A stretch of 64,000 bases of DNA, from contig CAWAUO010000022.1 in NCBI GenBank assembly GCA_963785245.1, forward strand, positions 3,833 to 67,832, in the 5' to 3' direction. A program made the translations under genes and the position numbers. Source of the DNA: JAHEEL01 sp963785245 (GTDB taxonomy: Bacteria > Actinomycetota > Acidimicrobiia > Spongiisociales > UBA5794). Positions 6,718 through 16,407 of this stretch are shown piece by piece; the first letter of the stretch is position 1, and every line of letters begins with the position of its first letter. The notes below the pieces were generated by a model. That model did not search any database. It was not told where the DNA came from and was given only the letters and a program-made list of their open reading frames with translations.

Positions 6718-9684
6718 GTGGCCTGGAGCAACGATCCAGAGATGCAGAAGATGTTCATCGACGAGGTGACGGAGCGATCCGCACGCCTTGTCGAGGGAGC
6801 ACAGGCGCTCCGGGCGGGAACCGTAACGCCCCAGGAAGCCGGCGACCTCCTCCGGGAGGGTCACACCATCAAGGGCACCGGGCGTGTCATGGGCTACGAC
6901 GATGTCGGGTCCGCTGGATTGATGCTCGAGATGATCTGGAGATGGATCCAGCAGGGTGAAATCACACCGGCGCCGCTCTTTGGCCGGGTGCTCGAAGCAC
7001 TCAGCTCGGCAATCCCCTCGGCGCTCGACGATCCGGCTGGACTCTCAGACGCGATGGCCACCGTCCACGAGTTCTTCGAAGGCCAGGACTTGCCGGATGA
7101 ACTCCCTCCGGCTCCGCAGGTTGATGGAAGTGCGCCTGCCGTGCCGCAGCACGCGGATGTGCCTGGCGAGATGTTTGCCGAAGCACCAGCCGTTGAAGAA
7201 CTCTCCTCGTCACCGGCGATCGCAGACTATGCAGCGGAGCCTGTAGGCGAGGATGTCGAGCTCGCGGTGACCGAAGCGGATACCCCGTCCGGTGGGGGAG
7301 TGACGGAGCCGGTTATGTCGGCCCACGATGCGTTTGCTCAGCTTGCGGATGCTGTGTCTGATGAGGTGGCGGCAAAGCCGGTTGTGTCGGCCCACGATGC
7401 GTTTGCTCAGCTTGCGCATGCAGGGGGCGAAGCCGGCGAACCCGAACCGTTCGTTGATGAGGCAACGGAGCCACCGGTGCTTGCCGTTGCCGAGGAGGAT
7501 TCGGCGTCGGACATGACCGCTGCCGAAGATCCGACCGGCGAAGAGACCGTAGATCCAGCCCGTTCGGCCCAGGACGCCTTCGCTGCACTCCGCCGATCGA
7601 TGATGCAAGAAGATGCCGTTGTCACGATCGCCGCTGAACCGGGGGACCACACCGCTGCCGAACCCGAGGATGATGCCGAGGTAGCAACAGCCACTGTCGT
7701 GGACGCCGAGGCGGACGCTGAGACCGATATCGATGAGGGTCTTCCGTTCTCAATCCCTGACAGCGTCGAAGCCACCACAGACGAACCCGAGGACGCGGCC
7801 GACGACGAACCGCCGGTCGAGGCCGGCGAACACGGGAGCCAGCAAGCGGACGGGGACTCGGGAGAGCCGCCGATTGGCGCGCTGATTGAGTTTCCGATCT
7901 CCGACGGCGAGGGCGTTGACGCGACGGACACAGACGACGCACCGCACCCAGAAGCGGGCGATGCTGCCGCCTCCGGCGACGGTCCGGATGTCGTGGCTCT
8001 GCCATCGAACAAGCGACCGGCCCCACGGAGCACGATGGACTCCGCTGATCTCGGCGGTCTCGTCAAGGCCGTCCAGACTTGGGCTGCCGAGGAGGCGATC
8101 GCCGTCAACACCGGCCGCCTCTACGAACTCGTCAACCACATTGTTTCGCTCCGCATGGACGTGGAGGCCGTGAAAGATCAACTCGCCGAGTTTGCTGAGG
8201 TCGCAGCCGCCGATCCGTTCTTCTCAGACCGCGTATCAAACATCTCTCAAGGGGTCGAGCCCGTCTCGTCGGCATCTGAACTGATCGAGTCCAAGGCGCT
8301 CGCCCTCGCGGCTGCGCCCCTCAAGGACGTGACGAATACGCTTCCCCAACTCGGCCGATATCTCAGCCGGAAAACCGGCAAGGAATTGCGCGTCGAAATC
8401 TTGGGCGACGACATCCTCGTTGACCGGCAGGTGCTCGATCGCATGGGAGACGCGATGCGGCAACTCATTGTCAACTCCGCGGTGCACGGCATCGAAGATG
8501 TCGACACAAGGCTCGGCGCAGGCAAGCCAGGCACGGGCACGATTCGCATCGAGGCGAAGCAATCCGATGTCAACCTCGAAGTAGCCGTCACGGATGACGG
8601 CCGCGGCATCGATTGGCGCGCCATCCGGGAGAAAGGTCTCTCCCAGGGGCTTCTCGACGCGTCGGTAGAATTGGCACCAGACGCGCTGAGATCACTGCTC
8701 TATCGGAACGGCTTCACCACTCGCGAAGCTGCCGACGAATTGGCTGGAGACGGCGACGGTCTCGCGGTCGTTCGCGAAGCGATGGAGTCGCTGAATGGAT
8801 CGCTCCGTGTTGAGAGCACACCCAAGGAGGAGACCCGAATCACGCTGGTCGTCCCAGTCCACCAGGCGATGCAGAAGGCACTGCTGGTGAAGACCGGAGG
8901 GATCATCTGGGGAATCCCCGAGACCGGAGTGGTCGACGTCGTCGAGATGAACCTCGCAACGATCGCGGTTGCCGATCACACGACCGTCCTCGAGCGAGTC
9001 GACGGAGATGTGCCGTTCGCCTCATTCGCCGACCTCATGGGATTGTCGACCGACGCAGTGCCTACGTCGATTGTTGTTGCCACGAGTGCGGCCGGACCGG
9101 TTGCGCTGGGTGTCGAAGAAGTCATTGGCGTCCGACGCGTGGCTGCCAAGGAACTCGGTGCGGTCCTTGCTGATGCACAGGCTGAAGAGGTGACCGGCGC
9201 TGCACTTCTCGGGGGCGAACAGGTCGTGCTCCTCGTCGACCCGACCCGCCTCGCTGAGCGGCAGCGCGCGGTCGCAATCGAAGAGCCCGCTTTGCCTGCT
9301 GCCAGGGTTCTCATCGTTGACGATTCCGTCGGCGTTCAGCAGGTCGTGTCCTCGGCCCTCGCCACGAGCGGTTTCAACACCGTGGTCGCTGCGAGCGTCG
9401 CCGACGCCCTCGGATCGCTGCACTCAGGCTCGATCGATGCGGTCGTGGTCGACTTCTCGATGCCACGAGCCGACGGTGTGGCGCTTGCTCACATGGTCCG
9501 CCAGCGGCACGGTGCTCTTCCCATCGTCATGCTGTCTGGAGTCGCCGAGGGAGACGACGTCGAGCGTGCCCGCGAGGCCGGCGTCGACGCCTTCTTCAGC
9601 AAAGCCGACTTCCGCGAAGGTGGGCTCGCTGAGAAGCTCCGCGAGTTGATCATCCTCCGCCGCGAGAAGGAACAGACGGCGTAG
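6718..9684 (+). CDS. Hybrid CheA-type histidine kinase (Hpt - linker - HATPase - CheW - REC)
   Basis: The 988-residue protein has an N-terminal Hpt domain with the phospho-accepting His49 in GHTIKGTG, then a long acidic, probably disordered linker (about residues 110-440). A dimerisation-like helix region and an HATPase domain (N box QLIVNSAVHGIED near residue 580, DDGRGIDWRAI near 627) follow, then a CheW-like domain (about 718-850). A C-terminal receiver domain has the probable phospho-Asp at 912 in VVVDFSMP. This order is like the pilus-type kinases PilL/ChpA. No cheW, cheY, cheB/R, receptor, flagellar or pilus gene is in the window, so partner and output are unknown. The linker holds three [SR]A[HQ]DAFAxL motifs (residues 201, 224, 283). 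The GTG start at 6718 has GAGGT upstream. Confidence 0.88.
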   Translation: MAWSNDPEMQKMFIDEVTERSARLVEGAQALRAGTVTPQEAGDLLREGHTIKGTGRVMGYDDVGSAGLMLEMIWRWIQQGEITPAPLFGRVLEALSSAIPSALDDPAGLSDAMATVHEFFEGQDLPDELPPAPQVDGSAPAVPQHADVPGEMFAEAPAVEELSSSPAIADYAAEPVGEDVELAVTEADTPSGGGVTEPVMSAHDAFAQLADAVSDEVAAKPVVSAHDAFAQLAHAGGEAGEPEPFVDEATEPPVLAVAEEDSASDMTAAEDPTGEETVDPARSAQDAFAALRRSMMQEDAVVTIAAEPGDHTAAEPEDDAEVATATVVDAEADAETDIDEGLPFSIPDSVEATTDEPEDAADDEPPVEAGEHGSQQADGDSGEPPIGALIEFPISDGEGVDATDTDDAPHPEAGDAAASGDGPDVVALPSNKRPAPRSTMDSADLGGLVKAVQTWAAEEAIAVNTGRLYELVNHIVSLRMDVEAVKDQLAEFAEVAAADPFFSDRVSNISQGVEPVSSASELIESKALALAAAPLKDVTNTLPQLGRYLSRKTGKELRVEILGDDILVDRQVLDRMGDAMRQLIVNSAVHGIEDVDTRLGAGKPGTGTIRIEAKQSDVNLEVAVTDDGRGIDWRAIREKGLSQGLLDASVELAPDALRSLLYRNGFTTREAADELAGDGDGLAVVREAMESLNGSLRVESTPKEETRITLVVPVHQAMQKALLVKTGGIIWGIPETGVVDVVEMNLATIAVADHTTVLERVDGDVPFASFADLMGLSTDAVPTSIVVATSAAGPVALGVEEVIGVRRVAAKELGAVLADAQAEEVTGAALLGGEQVVLLVDPTRLAERQRAVAIEEPALPAARVLIVDDSVGVQQVVSSALATSGFNTVVAASVADALGSLHSGSIDAVVVDFSMPRADGVALAHMVRQRHGALPIVMLSGVAEGDDVERAREAGVDAFFSKADFREGGLAEKLRELIILRREKEQTA

Positions 9685-9826
9685 GGCTTCCGCCGGTCGC
9701 CGGCGCGAGCAATCAATCTCTTGGCAGTTGCGCGACCCGTGGCGAACGCAGCCCCCTCCGCCGCGCTCCGGCCGAGCGGTCGGTGGTCGCGCCTCCCCAC
9801 TGCGTGGGAGAGGCGAAGAAGATGCA

Positions 9827-9853
9827 CTCCGCTACTCGGCTACTCCGCTACTT
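9827..9853 (+). repeat. GCTACTCS octamer array before pcrA
   Basis: Three near-identical 8-bp units (GCTACTCG, GCTACTCC, GCTACTTA type) run in the spacer upstream of the helicase gene. A similar array stands before the racemase gene at 16408-16434. It is short and may be chance or a degenerate intergenic repeat. Confidence 0.4.
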
Positions 9854-9899
9854 ACCTCTGTGTAGTTCGCGCACACGGCACCGGTACACTCCGGGCCCG

Positions 9900-12080
9900 A
9901 TGCCCGAATCCACCCTTCTCGAGAGTCTCAATCCGTCGCAGCGGCACGCCGTGGCGGCCACCGATGGGCCGGTGCTGGTCGTGGCCGGTGCCGGATCGGG
10001 GAAGACCCGAGTCCTGACCTACCGCATCGCGCACCTCATCCGTGACCTCGGCGTGTCTCCGTACTCGATCCTCGCCATCACGTTTACGAACAAGGCAGCG
10101 AGCGAGATGAAGGATCGGGTCTTTGACCTGGTCGGACGGGTTGCGGACGGGATGTGGGTCTCGACGTTCCACAGTGCCTGCGTACGGATCCTCCGCAGAG
10201 AGGCGCCGCGTCTCGGCTACCGGTCATCGTTCTCCATCTACGACGACGCCGACTCGGTGCGACTCGTCACGATGTGCATTCGGGATCTCGACATGGATCC
10301 GAAGAACTTCCCTCCGAAGGTGATCCGCGCCGCGATCTCGAACGCCAAGAACGAACTCATCGACTACGAGACCTTCGGCTCCAGCGGTGAAGGTTTCTAT
10401 CACGAGAAAGTGTCGGACGTCTATCGCCTCTACCAGCAGCGCCTCGTCGAGGCGTCGGCCGTCGACTTCGATGACATCCTGATGCTCACTGTGGACATCT
10501 TCCGGGCGTTCCCCGAGGTGCTCGCTCAGTATCAGCAGCGCTTCCAGTACCTCCTCGTCGATGAGTACCAGGACACGAACCACGCCCAGTACATGCTCGT
10601 GAAACTCCTCGCCGGCGCCCATCGCAACATCTTCGTCGTTGGTGATGCCGACCAGTCGGTGTACACGTTCCGCGGCGCCGATATGCGCAACATCCTCGAT
10701 TTTGAGAAGGACTACCGCGACGCAACCGTCGTGCTCCTCGAACAGAACTATCGCTCGACCCAGACGATTCTCGATGCTGCGAATGCGGTGATCAGCAACA
10801 ACGACTCGAGGAAGCCGAAGCGCCTCTGGACCGACGAAGGAGAGGGCGAACCGATCGCCACCTTCGAGGCCAAGGATGAGCAGGATGAGGCGGCCTTCAT
10901 TGCAGATCGGATCCGGAGTCTCGAGTCCGATGGTATGGCGCTCTCCGATGTGGCGGTCTTCTATCGCACGAACGCTCAGAGCCGTGTGATCGAGGAGGTC
11001 TTCGTCCGATACGGCGTCCCCTATCAGGTCGTCGGCGGCCTGAAGTACTACGACCGCCGAGAGGTCAAGGACGCCATCGCCTACCTCCGGGGGGTCGTCA
11101 ACCCGGACGACCAGGTTGCCTTGAAGCGCATCATCAACGTGCCGAAGCGCGCCATCGGGGATACCAGCGTCGCCCACGTCGACCGGTTCGCGGAATCGCA
11201 CGGCATCGGCTTCTTCGAGGCACTCCGGCGCGTCGAAGAGAATCCTCGGCTCACCGCACGTGCCCAGCGCTCGATTGAGGAGTTCGTCTCACTGATGGAC
11301 CATCTCACCGAACAGGCCGCGGATGGGCCGGCTGCAGCCATCGATGCCGTCCTGGACCAGACCGGCTACCTCGATATGATCCGCTCCGATCGGTCGATTG
11401 AGGCCATGGGACGCGAGGAGAATCTCAGGGAACTCGCATCGGCTGTCGCCGAGTTCGAAGAGATCGGTCCCGCGTCCATGGGCCCCGGGGAGTGGGCTGA
11501 ACTCAGCCCCATGGACAAGCTGGGCCTATTCCTCGAGTCGATCAGCCTCGTTGCCGACATCGACGCCTATGAGGATCGGGACATGGTCACGCTGATGACG
11601 CTCCACAACGCCAAGGGCCTCGAATTTCCCGTCGTCTTCATCACGGGCATGGAGGACGGCGTGTTCCCCCACATGCGGTCCCTGGGGAACAAGACCGAAC
11701 TCGAGGAGGAGCGACGCCTCTGCTACGTCGGCATTACCCGGGCAGAGCAGCGACTTCACCTGACCAGAGCGTGGAGTCGCAGTCTGTGGGGCCAGTCGCA
11801 GTACAACGGGCCGAGCCGGTTCCTCGGCGAGATTCCCGGTCAGCTCATCACCAGTGTCAAGCGGTCGCGCTTCTCAGATCAGCGTCCGGCCGCCGAAACG
11901 CGAGCCTCTCTCAGCGATGGCGAGATCACAGCCGGCGACCGTGTGCGGCACGCCCATTGGGGACAAGGCGTGGTGGTGGAGATCGTCGGGAGAGGCGATG
12001 CCGCAGAAGCCACCGTCGCTTTCGAAGGGATGGGGGAGAAGCGACTCCTGCTGGCATGGGCCCCCCTCGAGAAGGCGTGA
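9900..12080 (+). CDS. pcrA: ATP-dependent DNA helicase, PcrA/UvrD type
   Basis: This SF1A 3'-5' helicase acts in nucleotide-excision and mismatch-type repair and in clearing replication blocks. The Walker A motif is AGAGSGKT, the Walker B LLVDEYQDTN, and motif VI YVGITRAEQRLHLTRA. The C-terminus has the Tudor-like segment (AGDRVRHAHWGQG onward) typical of PcrA. I start at ATG 9900 (726 residues), because residues encoded upstream do not look like helicase and because a -10 box TACACT (9885-9890) lies 9 nt before this ATG, pointing to a leaderless mRNA. It is monocistronic or weakly linked to the next gene, 120 bp downstream. Confidence 0.95.
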   Translation: MPESTLLESLNPSQRHAVAATDGPVLVVAGAGSGKTRVLTYRIAHLIRDLGVSPYSILAITFTNKAASEMKDRVFDLVGRVADGMWVSTFHSACVRILRREAPRLGYRSSFSIYDDADSVRLVTMCIRDLDMDPKNFPPKVIRAAISNAKNELIDYETFGSSGEGFYHEKVSDVYRLYQQRLVEASAVDFDDILMLTVDIFRAFPEVLAQYQQRFQYLLVDEYQDTNHAQYMLVKLLAGAHRNIFVVGDADQSVYTFRGADMRNILDFEKDYRDATVVLLEQNYRSTQTILDAANAVISNNDSRKPKRLWTDEGEGEPIATFEAKDEQDEAAFIADRIRSLESDGMALSDVAVFYRTNAQSRVIEEVFVRYGVPYQVVGGLKYYDRREVKDAIAYLRGVVNPDDQVALKRIINVPKRAIGDTSVAHVDRFAESHGIGFFEALRRVEENPRLTARAQRSIEEFVSLMDHLTEQAADGPAAAIDAVLDQTGYLDMIRSDRSIEAMGREENLRELASAVAEFEEIGPASMGPGEWAELSPMDKLGLFLESISLVADIDAYEDRDMVTLMTLHNAKGLEFPVVFITGMEDGVFPHMRSLGNKTELEEERRLCYVGITRAEQRLHLTRAWSRSLWGQSQYNGPSRFLGEIPGQLITSVKRSRFSDQRPAAETRASLSDGEITAGDRVRHAHWGQGVVVEIVGRGDAAEATVAFEGMGEKRLLLAWAPLEKA

Positions 12081-12201
12081 CAGCGGGTCGCCGGGACGGG
12101 GGAAGCAAGCGAACGACCAAGGCGCCAGCGCATCGCGCGCCGCCAGAGTCTTCTCGTTTGGATTGGGGCTGTTCTTCGGTGAGGCGCCTACCATCAGAAT
12201 C

Positions 12202-13629
12202 GTGACCACTGATCTGCCGATTCTCATCCAGGGCGGCATGGGAGTCGGCGTCTCCGACTGGCGCCTGGCGCGCACCGTGTCGAAGGCCGGGCAGATGGGC
12301 GTTGTTTCCGGAACCGGCCTCGATGCTCTTTACCTGCGCCGTCTGCAGGACGGCGATCCCGGCGGCCACATGCGTCGCGCCATGGCGGCCTTCCCGATGG
12401 AAGGCGTCATCGACCGGATCCTCGATACCTACTTCATCGAGGGAGGCAAGGCGCCGGGCGACCGATACAAGGCGAAACCGATGCCCCGCGTTGACCCATC
12501 CGAGAAGGCGCTCGATCTCATGGTGGTCGGCAATTTCGTCGAGGTCTATCTCGCAAAGGAGGGCCACGACGGCGTCGTCGGAATCAACTACCTCGAGAAG
12601 ATCCAGACGCCCCACCTCGCTTCGATGTACGGCGCCATGCTCGCCGACGTCGACTACGTGTTGATGGGTGCAGGAATCCCGATGGCGATTCCAGGGATTC
12701 TCGATCGACTCCATGAGGGGCTGCCCGTCGAGTACCGGCTGGACGTGAAGGGAGCCGAACGCGGCGAAGCGTTCACTACGGAGTTTGACCCGGCGACCTT
12801 CGGTGACGGGAGCCTGCCGCCGGCCCCGCGCCCGGCATTCCTCGCGATCGTGTCGTCGCACGTGCTTGGCACGGCGCTGGTGAGGAAGGCGAGCGGCCGG
12901 GTCGACGGATTCGTCATCGAAGGCCCAACCGCCGGCGGCCACAACGCCCCGCCGCGCGGAAAGATGGAACTCAACGACATCGGCGAGCCGGTCTACGGGC
13001 GCCGGGATGTGCCGGACCTCGACGTGTTCCGCGAGCTCGGTCTCCCGTTCTGGCTTGCCGGCGGGTATGCAGAGCCTGAGCAGATCGCTGCGGCGCTTGA
13101 CCTCGGCGCTGCCGGCGTCCAGGTCGGCACGGCGTTCGCCTACTGCGAGGAGTCCGGCTTCAAGGCCGACACGAAGCGCGAGATTCTCGAACTCAGCAAG
13201 GCCGGCCGGGCCAAGATCTACACCGACCCGGTTGCATCGCCGACCGGCTTCCCATTCAAGGTCGTGGAGCTCGAGGACAGCATGTCCAACCCGGTGGTCT
13301 ACGAGAAGCGCTCACGCATCTGCGATCTGGGGTATCTTCGAACGGCCTACCGCCGTGACGACGGCACCGTCGGATGGCGGTGCCCGTCCGAACCGGTCGA
13401 CGACTATGTCCGCAAAGGCGGAGCCGTGGAAGACACCGTTGGGCGGAAGTGTCTGTGCAACGCTCTGATCGCCAACATCGGCTTCCCACAGACGCAGCGG
13501 AATGGCGATGTCGAGCAGGAACTCATCACGTCGGGGGACGACGTTGCCGACGTCGCCCGCTTCCTCCCCGAAGGCCGCGACACCTACTCGGCGCTCGACG
13601 TCATCGCCTACCTGCTTCCGTCGGCGTAG
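12202..13629 (+). CDS. Nitronate monooxygenase / NPD-family flavoprotein
   Basis: The 475-residue TIM-barrel flavoprotein carries the N-terminal IQGGMGVGVSDWRLAR motif, GPTAGGHNAPPRG (FMN phosphate and active-site region) and GAAGVQVGTAFAYCEES. The family includes nitronate monooxygenases and FabK-like enoyl-ACP reductases; this longer form (about 470 residues, with a Cys-containing C-terminal extension) is common in actinobacteria and its substrate is not known from sequence. GTG at 12202 is chosen because it directly precedes the conserved N-terminus and lies 7 nt after a -10 box TACCAT (12189-12194). The frame is open upstream but only as a shadow of pcrA. Confidence 0.85.
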   Translation: MTTDLPILIQGGMGVGVSDWRLARTVSKAGQMGVVSGTGLDALYLRRLQDGDPGGHMRRAMAAFPMEGVIDRILDTYFIEGGKAPGDRYKAKPMPRVDPSEKALDLMVVGNFVEVYLAKEGHDGVVGINYLEKIQTPHLASMYGAMLADVDYVLMGAGIPMAIPGILDRLHEGLPVEYRLDVKGAERGEAFTTEFDPATFGDGSLPPAPRPAFLAIVSSHVLGTALVRKASGRVDGFVIEGPTAGGHNAPPRGKMELNDIGEPVYGRRDVPDLDVFRELGLPFWLAGGYAEPEQIAAALDLGAAGVQVGTAFAYCEESGFKADTKREILELSKAGRAKIYTDPVASPTGFPFKVVELEDSMSNPVVYEKRSRICDLGYLRTAYRRDDGTVGWRCPSEPVDDYVRKGGAVEDTVGRKCLCNALIANIGFPQTQRNGDVEQELITSGDDVADVARFLPEGRDTYSALDVIAYLLPSA

Positions 13630-13699
13630 GCCGGCGCAGTCCAGGGGAGAACCGGCGTCTCGGAACCTCCGTGAGCGATGGCGGCTACCCTTTCCCGCG

Positions 13700-14092
13700 A
13701 TGCCGCCACGGATCCTGATTGCCAAACCGGGCCTCGATGGCCACGACCGCGGAGCGAAGGTCGTTGCACGTGCCCTGCGTGATGCAGGCTGTGAGGTCAT
13801 CTACACCGGTCTCCACCAGACACCGGCACAGATTGCTCAGGCGGCCGTCGACGAGGATGTCGACGGAGTCGGGCTCTCCACGCTCTCGGGGGCCCATATG
13901 ACCCTGTTCCCGCGCGTCGTCGAGGCGCTCAGGGAACACGATGCTGGCGACATCGTGGTCTTCGGCGGCGGGATCATTCCCGACGAAGATCTGCCCGCGC
14001 TTCAGGAAGCTGGTGTCGCCGCCGTCTTCACGCCGGGGACCTCGCTTGACGACATCGAAGCGTGGGTTGCCGGCAACCTCTCAGATCGCTGA
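13700..14092 (+). CDS. Cobalamin-binding domain protein (small methylmalonyl-CoA mutase-type subunit)
   Basis: The 130-residue protein is a stand-alone B12-binding Rossmann domain. It has the signature AKPGLDGHDRGAKVVA (the DxHxxG motif with the cobalt-ligating His), GLSTLSGAH and FGGGIIPDED. Such subunits partner a separate catalytic subunit of methylmalonyl-CoA, isobutyryl-CoA or ethylmalonyl-CoA mutase, which is not in this window. The neighbouring sucCD genes handle succinyl-CoA, the product of methylmalonyl-CoA mutase, which makes that partner plausible. A -10 box TACCCT (13686-13691) lies 8 nt before the ATG. Confidence 0.9.
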   Translation: MPPRILIAKPGLDGHDRGAKVVARALRDAGCEVIYTGLHQTPAQIAQAAVDEDVDGVGLSTLSGAHMTLFPRVVEALREHDAGDIVVFGGGIIPDEDLPALQEAGVAAVFTPGTSLDDIEAWVAGNLSDR

Positions 14093-14122
14093 ACCAGTAA
14101 CGACAAACGGAGGACGATCCTC

Positions 14123-15346
14123 TTGAAGATCCATGAGTATCAGGCGAAAGCCCTGATGGCCGACCGCGGCATCGCGGTCCCGCTCGGCCGCGTCGCCACC
14201 ACGGTTGGCGAAGCCGTTGCCGCGGTGGGCCCGCTGATCGAAGCAAGCGGTAATCCTGTCGTCGTCGTGAAATCCCAGATTCACGCCGGCGGCCGTGGAA
14301 AGGGCCGCTTCAAGGAACACCCCGACCTCGGAGGTGTCACCGTCGTCACCGAAGGAATCGACGGCGGCATCGGCGCCGCTGAAGAACGCGTTCGCGAGCT
14401 CGCAAGCCAGATGCTCGGTTCGACGCTCGTCACGATCCAGACCGGGCCCGAAGGCAAGCAGGTCAACCGCTTGTACATCGAGCAGGGCATCGATATCGCG
14501 ACCGAGTTGTATCTGTCGGTGCTCCTCGATCGGGCCACCTCCCGCAATATCGTCATGGCCTCAACCGAGGGCGGGACCGAGATCGAGGTTGTAGCCGAGG
14601 AGACGCCAGACAGGATCCTCAGAGAAGAGATCGACCCGGCGTTCGGTCTGCTGCCGTTCCAGGCCCGGCGGATTGCGCACGCGCTCGGTTTCGAAGGAGA
14701 CGCCTTCAAGAATGGCGTGCGATTCCTCGGTGCTCTCACGAAGGCAGCGGTCGAACTCGACACGGATCTCGTCGAGATCAACCCGTTGGTCGTCACCACC
14801 GATGGAGCGGTGATGGCGCTCGACGGGAAGATGGCGTTCGAGGCGAACGCTCTGTTCCGCCACCCCGACGTTGCAGAACTCCGGGACGTGAGCGAGGAAG
14901 ATGCCGCAGAACTCGCTGCCAAAGAGTTCGATCTGTCGTTCATCAAGCTCGACGGCGACATCGGTTGCATGGTGAACGGCGCCGGTCTTGCCATGGCCAC
15001 GATGGACATCATCAAGACCGTCGGCGGAGAGCCGGCCAACTTCCTCGACGTCGGGGGAGGCGCAGAGAAGGAGCAGATCGCCGCTGCGTTCAAGATCATC
15101 ACGCAGGATCCCAACGTGAAGGGGATCTTCGTGAACATTTTCGGCGGCATCATGCGCTGCGACATCATTGCCGAAGGAATCATCGCTGCTGTTGAAGAAG
15201 TCGGCCTCACCGTTCCGCTCGTCGTGCGGCTTGAAGGGACCAATGTCGAACTCGGCAAGCGAATGCTCGACGAGTCGGGCCTCGACCTCGTGAGTGCCAC
15301 GGACATGAAAGACGGAGCTCAGAAGATCCTGGAGTTGACGAGATGA
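14123..15346 (+). CDS. sucC: Succinyl-CoA synthetase (ADP-forming) beta subunit
   Basis: The 407-residue ATP-grasp subunit works with SucD in the reversible TCA-cycle step succinyl-CoA to succinate with nucleotide triphosphate formation. It opens with KIHEYQAKALM, has the ATP-grasp segment VVVKSQIHAGGRGKG, and the C-terminal ligase-CoA motif GIFVNIFGGIMRCD. The start is TTG at 14123, with the Shine-Dalgarno CGGAGGA 8 nt upstream. The stop overlaps the sucD start by 4 nt (ATGA). Confidence 0.96.
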   Translation: MKIHEYQAKALMADRGIAVPLGRVATTVGEAVAAVGPLIEASGNPVVVVKSQIHAGGRGKGRFKEHPDLGGVTVVTEGIDGGIGAAEERVRELASQMLGSTLVTIQTGPEGKQVNRLYIEQGIDIATELYLSVLLDRATSRNIVMASTEGGTEIEVVAEETPDRILREEIDPAFGLLPFQARRIAHALGFEGDAFKNGVRFLGALTKAAVELDTDLVEINPLVVTTDGAVMALDGKMAFEANALFRHPDVAELRDVSEEDAAELAAKEFDLSFIKLDGDIGCMVNGAGLAMATMDIIKTVGGEPANFLDVGGGAEKEQIAAAFKIITQDPNVKGIFVNIFGGIMRCDIIAEGIIAAVEEVGLTVPLVVRLEGTNVELGKRMLDESGLDLVSATDMKDGAQKILELTR

Positions 15347-16284
15347 GTGTGCTGATCGGGAACGACACGAGAGTCCTTGTTCAAGGCATGGGCAAGACCG
15401 GCAGATTCCACACCGACAAGGCAATCGCGTACGGAACCAACATGGTTGGTGCCGTGCATCCAAGCCGCGCAGGAGAGACCGAGGTCTTCGAGGGCGACGT
15501 CGATCAATCCGGGGTGCCGGGTCGAGGCGCTACCTACTCCGTGCAGGTGCCGATCTTCCGGAGCGTGGCCGATGCCGTCGCAGCGACCGATGCGAATGCC
15601 TCGGTCGTGTATGTGCCGCCGCCGTTTGCCGCGGACGCGATCATGGAGGCGGTGGACGCTGGTGTCCCGCTCATCGTGTGTGTCACGGAGGGGATTCCCG
15701 TTGCCGACATGGTGAAGGCCAAGCGCTACCTCGAGGGCAAGGATGTCCGTCTCGTTGGACCGAACTGCCCCGGGGTCATCACGCCGCAGGAGTGCAAGAT
15801 CGGCATCATGCCCGGCTACATCCACACACCCGGCCGTATCGGCGTTGTCAGTCGCTCGGGAACGCTCACCTACGAGGCCGTATACCAGTTGACGCTGAAC
15901 GGCCTCGGGCAGACCACGGCCATTGGGATCGGTGGCGATCCCGTCAACGGGACCAACTTCGTCGACTGTCTCAGATTGTTCAATGATGACCCCGCGACCG
16001 ACGGTGTTCTGATGATCGGTGAGATCGGAGGGACGGCCGAAGAGGACGCTGCCGAGTGGATCACGGCGAACATGTCCAAGCCGGTCGCCGGCTTCATTGC
16101 CGGCACCACCGCGCCGCCGGGGAAGCGGATGGGCCATGCCGGAGCGATCATCTCCGGCGGAAAGGGCACAGCTGACGCCAAGATCGCAGCCCTCGAAGCC
16201 GCAGGCGTCGTGATGGCCCCAACCCCAACCGACATGGGCACCGCGATGCAAGAAGCCATGGAGAAGGCAAGCCCTGGGTGGTGA
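15343..16284 (+). CDS. sucD: Succinyl-CoA synthetase alpha subunit
   Basis: The 313-residue CoA-binding subunit carries the phosphohistidine loop GKRMGHAGAIISGGKGTA. The N-terminal Rossmann domain includes VQGMGKTGRFHT and the middle part VGPNCPGVITP. Its ATG overlaps the sucC stop by 4 nt, so the two subunits are translationally coupled. Alpha subunits are usually about 290-300 residues, so this one is slightly long. Confidence 0.96.
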   Translation: MSVLIGNDTRVLVQGMGKTGRFHTDKAIAYGTNMVGAVHPSRAGETEVFEGDVDQSGVPGRGATYSVQVPIFRSVADAVAATDANASVVYVPPPFAADAIMEAVDAGVPLIVCVTEGIPVADMVKAKRYLEGKDVRLVGPNCPGVITPQECKIGIMPGYIHTPGRIGVVSRSGTLTYEAVYQLTLNGLGQTTAIGIGGDPVNGTNFVDCLRLFNDDPATDGVLMIGEIGGTAEEDAAEWITANMSKPVAGFIAGTTAPPGKRMGHAGAIISGGKGTADAKIAALEAAGVVMAPTPTDMGTAMQEAMEKASPGW

Positions 16285-16287
16285 AAG

Positions 16288-16308
16288 GTCGCCGGTCCCC
16301 AGTCGCCA
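16288..16308 (-). repeat. Three TGGYGAC-type heptamers after sucD
   Basis: On the minus strand the spacer reads TGGCGAC, TGGGGAC, CGGCGAC with exact 7-bp period. It is the inverse orientation of the arrays at 3671 and 41679. Confidence 0.55.
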
Positions 16309-16407
16309 GACGAGAGCTGAGACCGACGAGCTGCGAGCAAGATGAGGGCCGAGCCACGATCCAGCGCGATACACGTCGGCTCGCGGCTCATGGCCGGCTG
16401 GTGGCTC

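Noticed and set aside
11854..12201. Upstream extension of the nitronate monooxygenase frame
   Set aside because: It shadows the 3' end of pcrA and lacks family similarity; the conserved N-terminus starts at 12202.
14281..15306. A 341-codon minus-strand frame inside sucC
   Set aside because: Ser/Arg-rich antisense shadow of a fully conserved SucC; long antisense frames are common in high-GC DNA.
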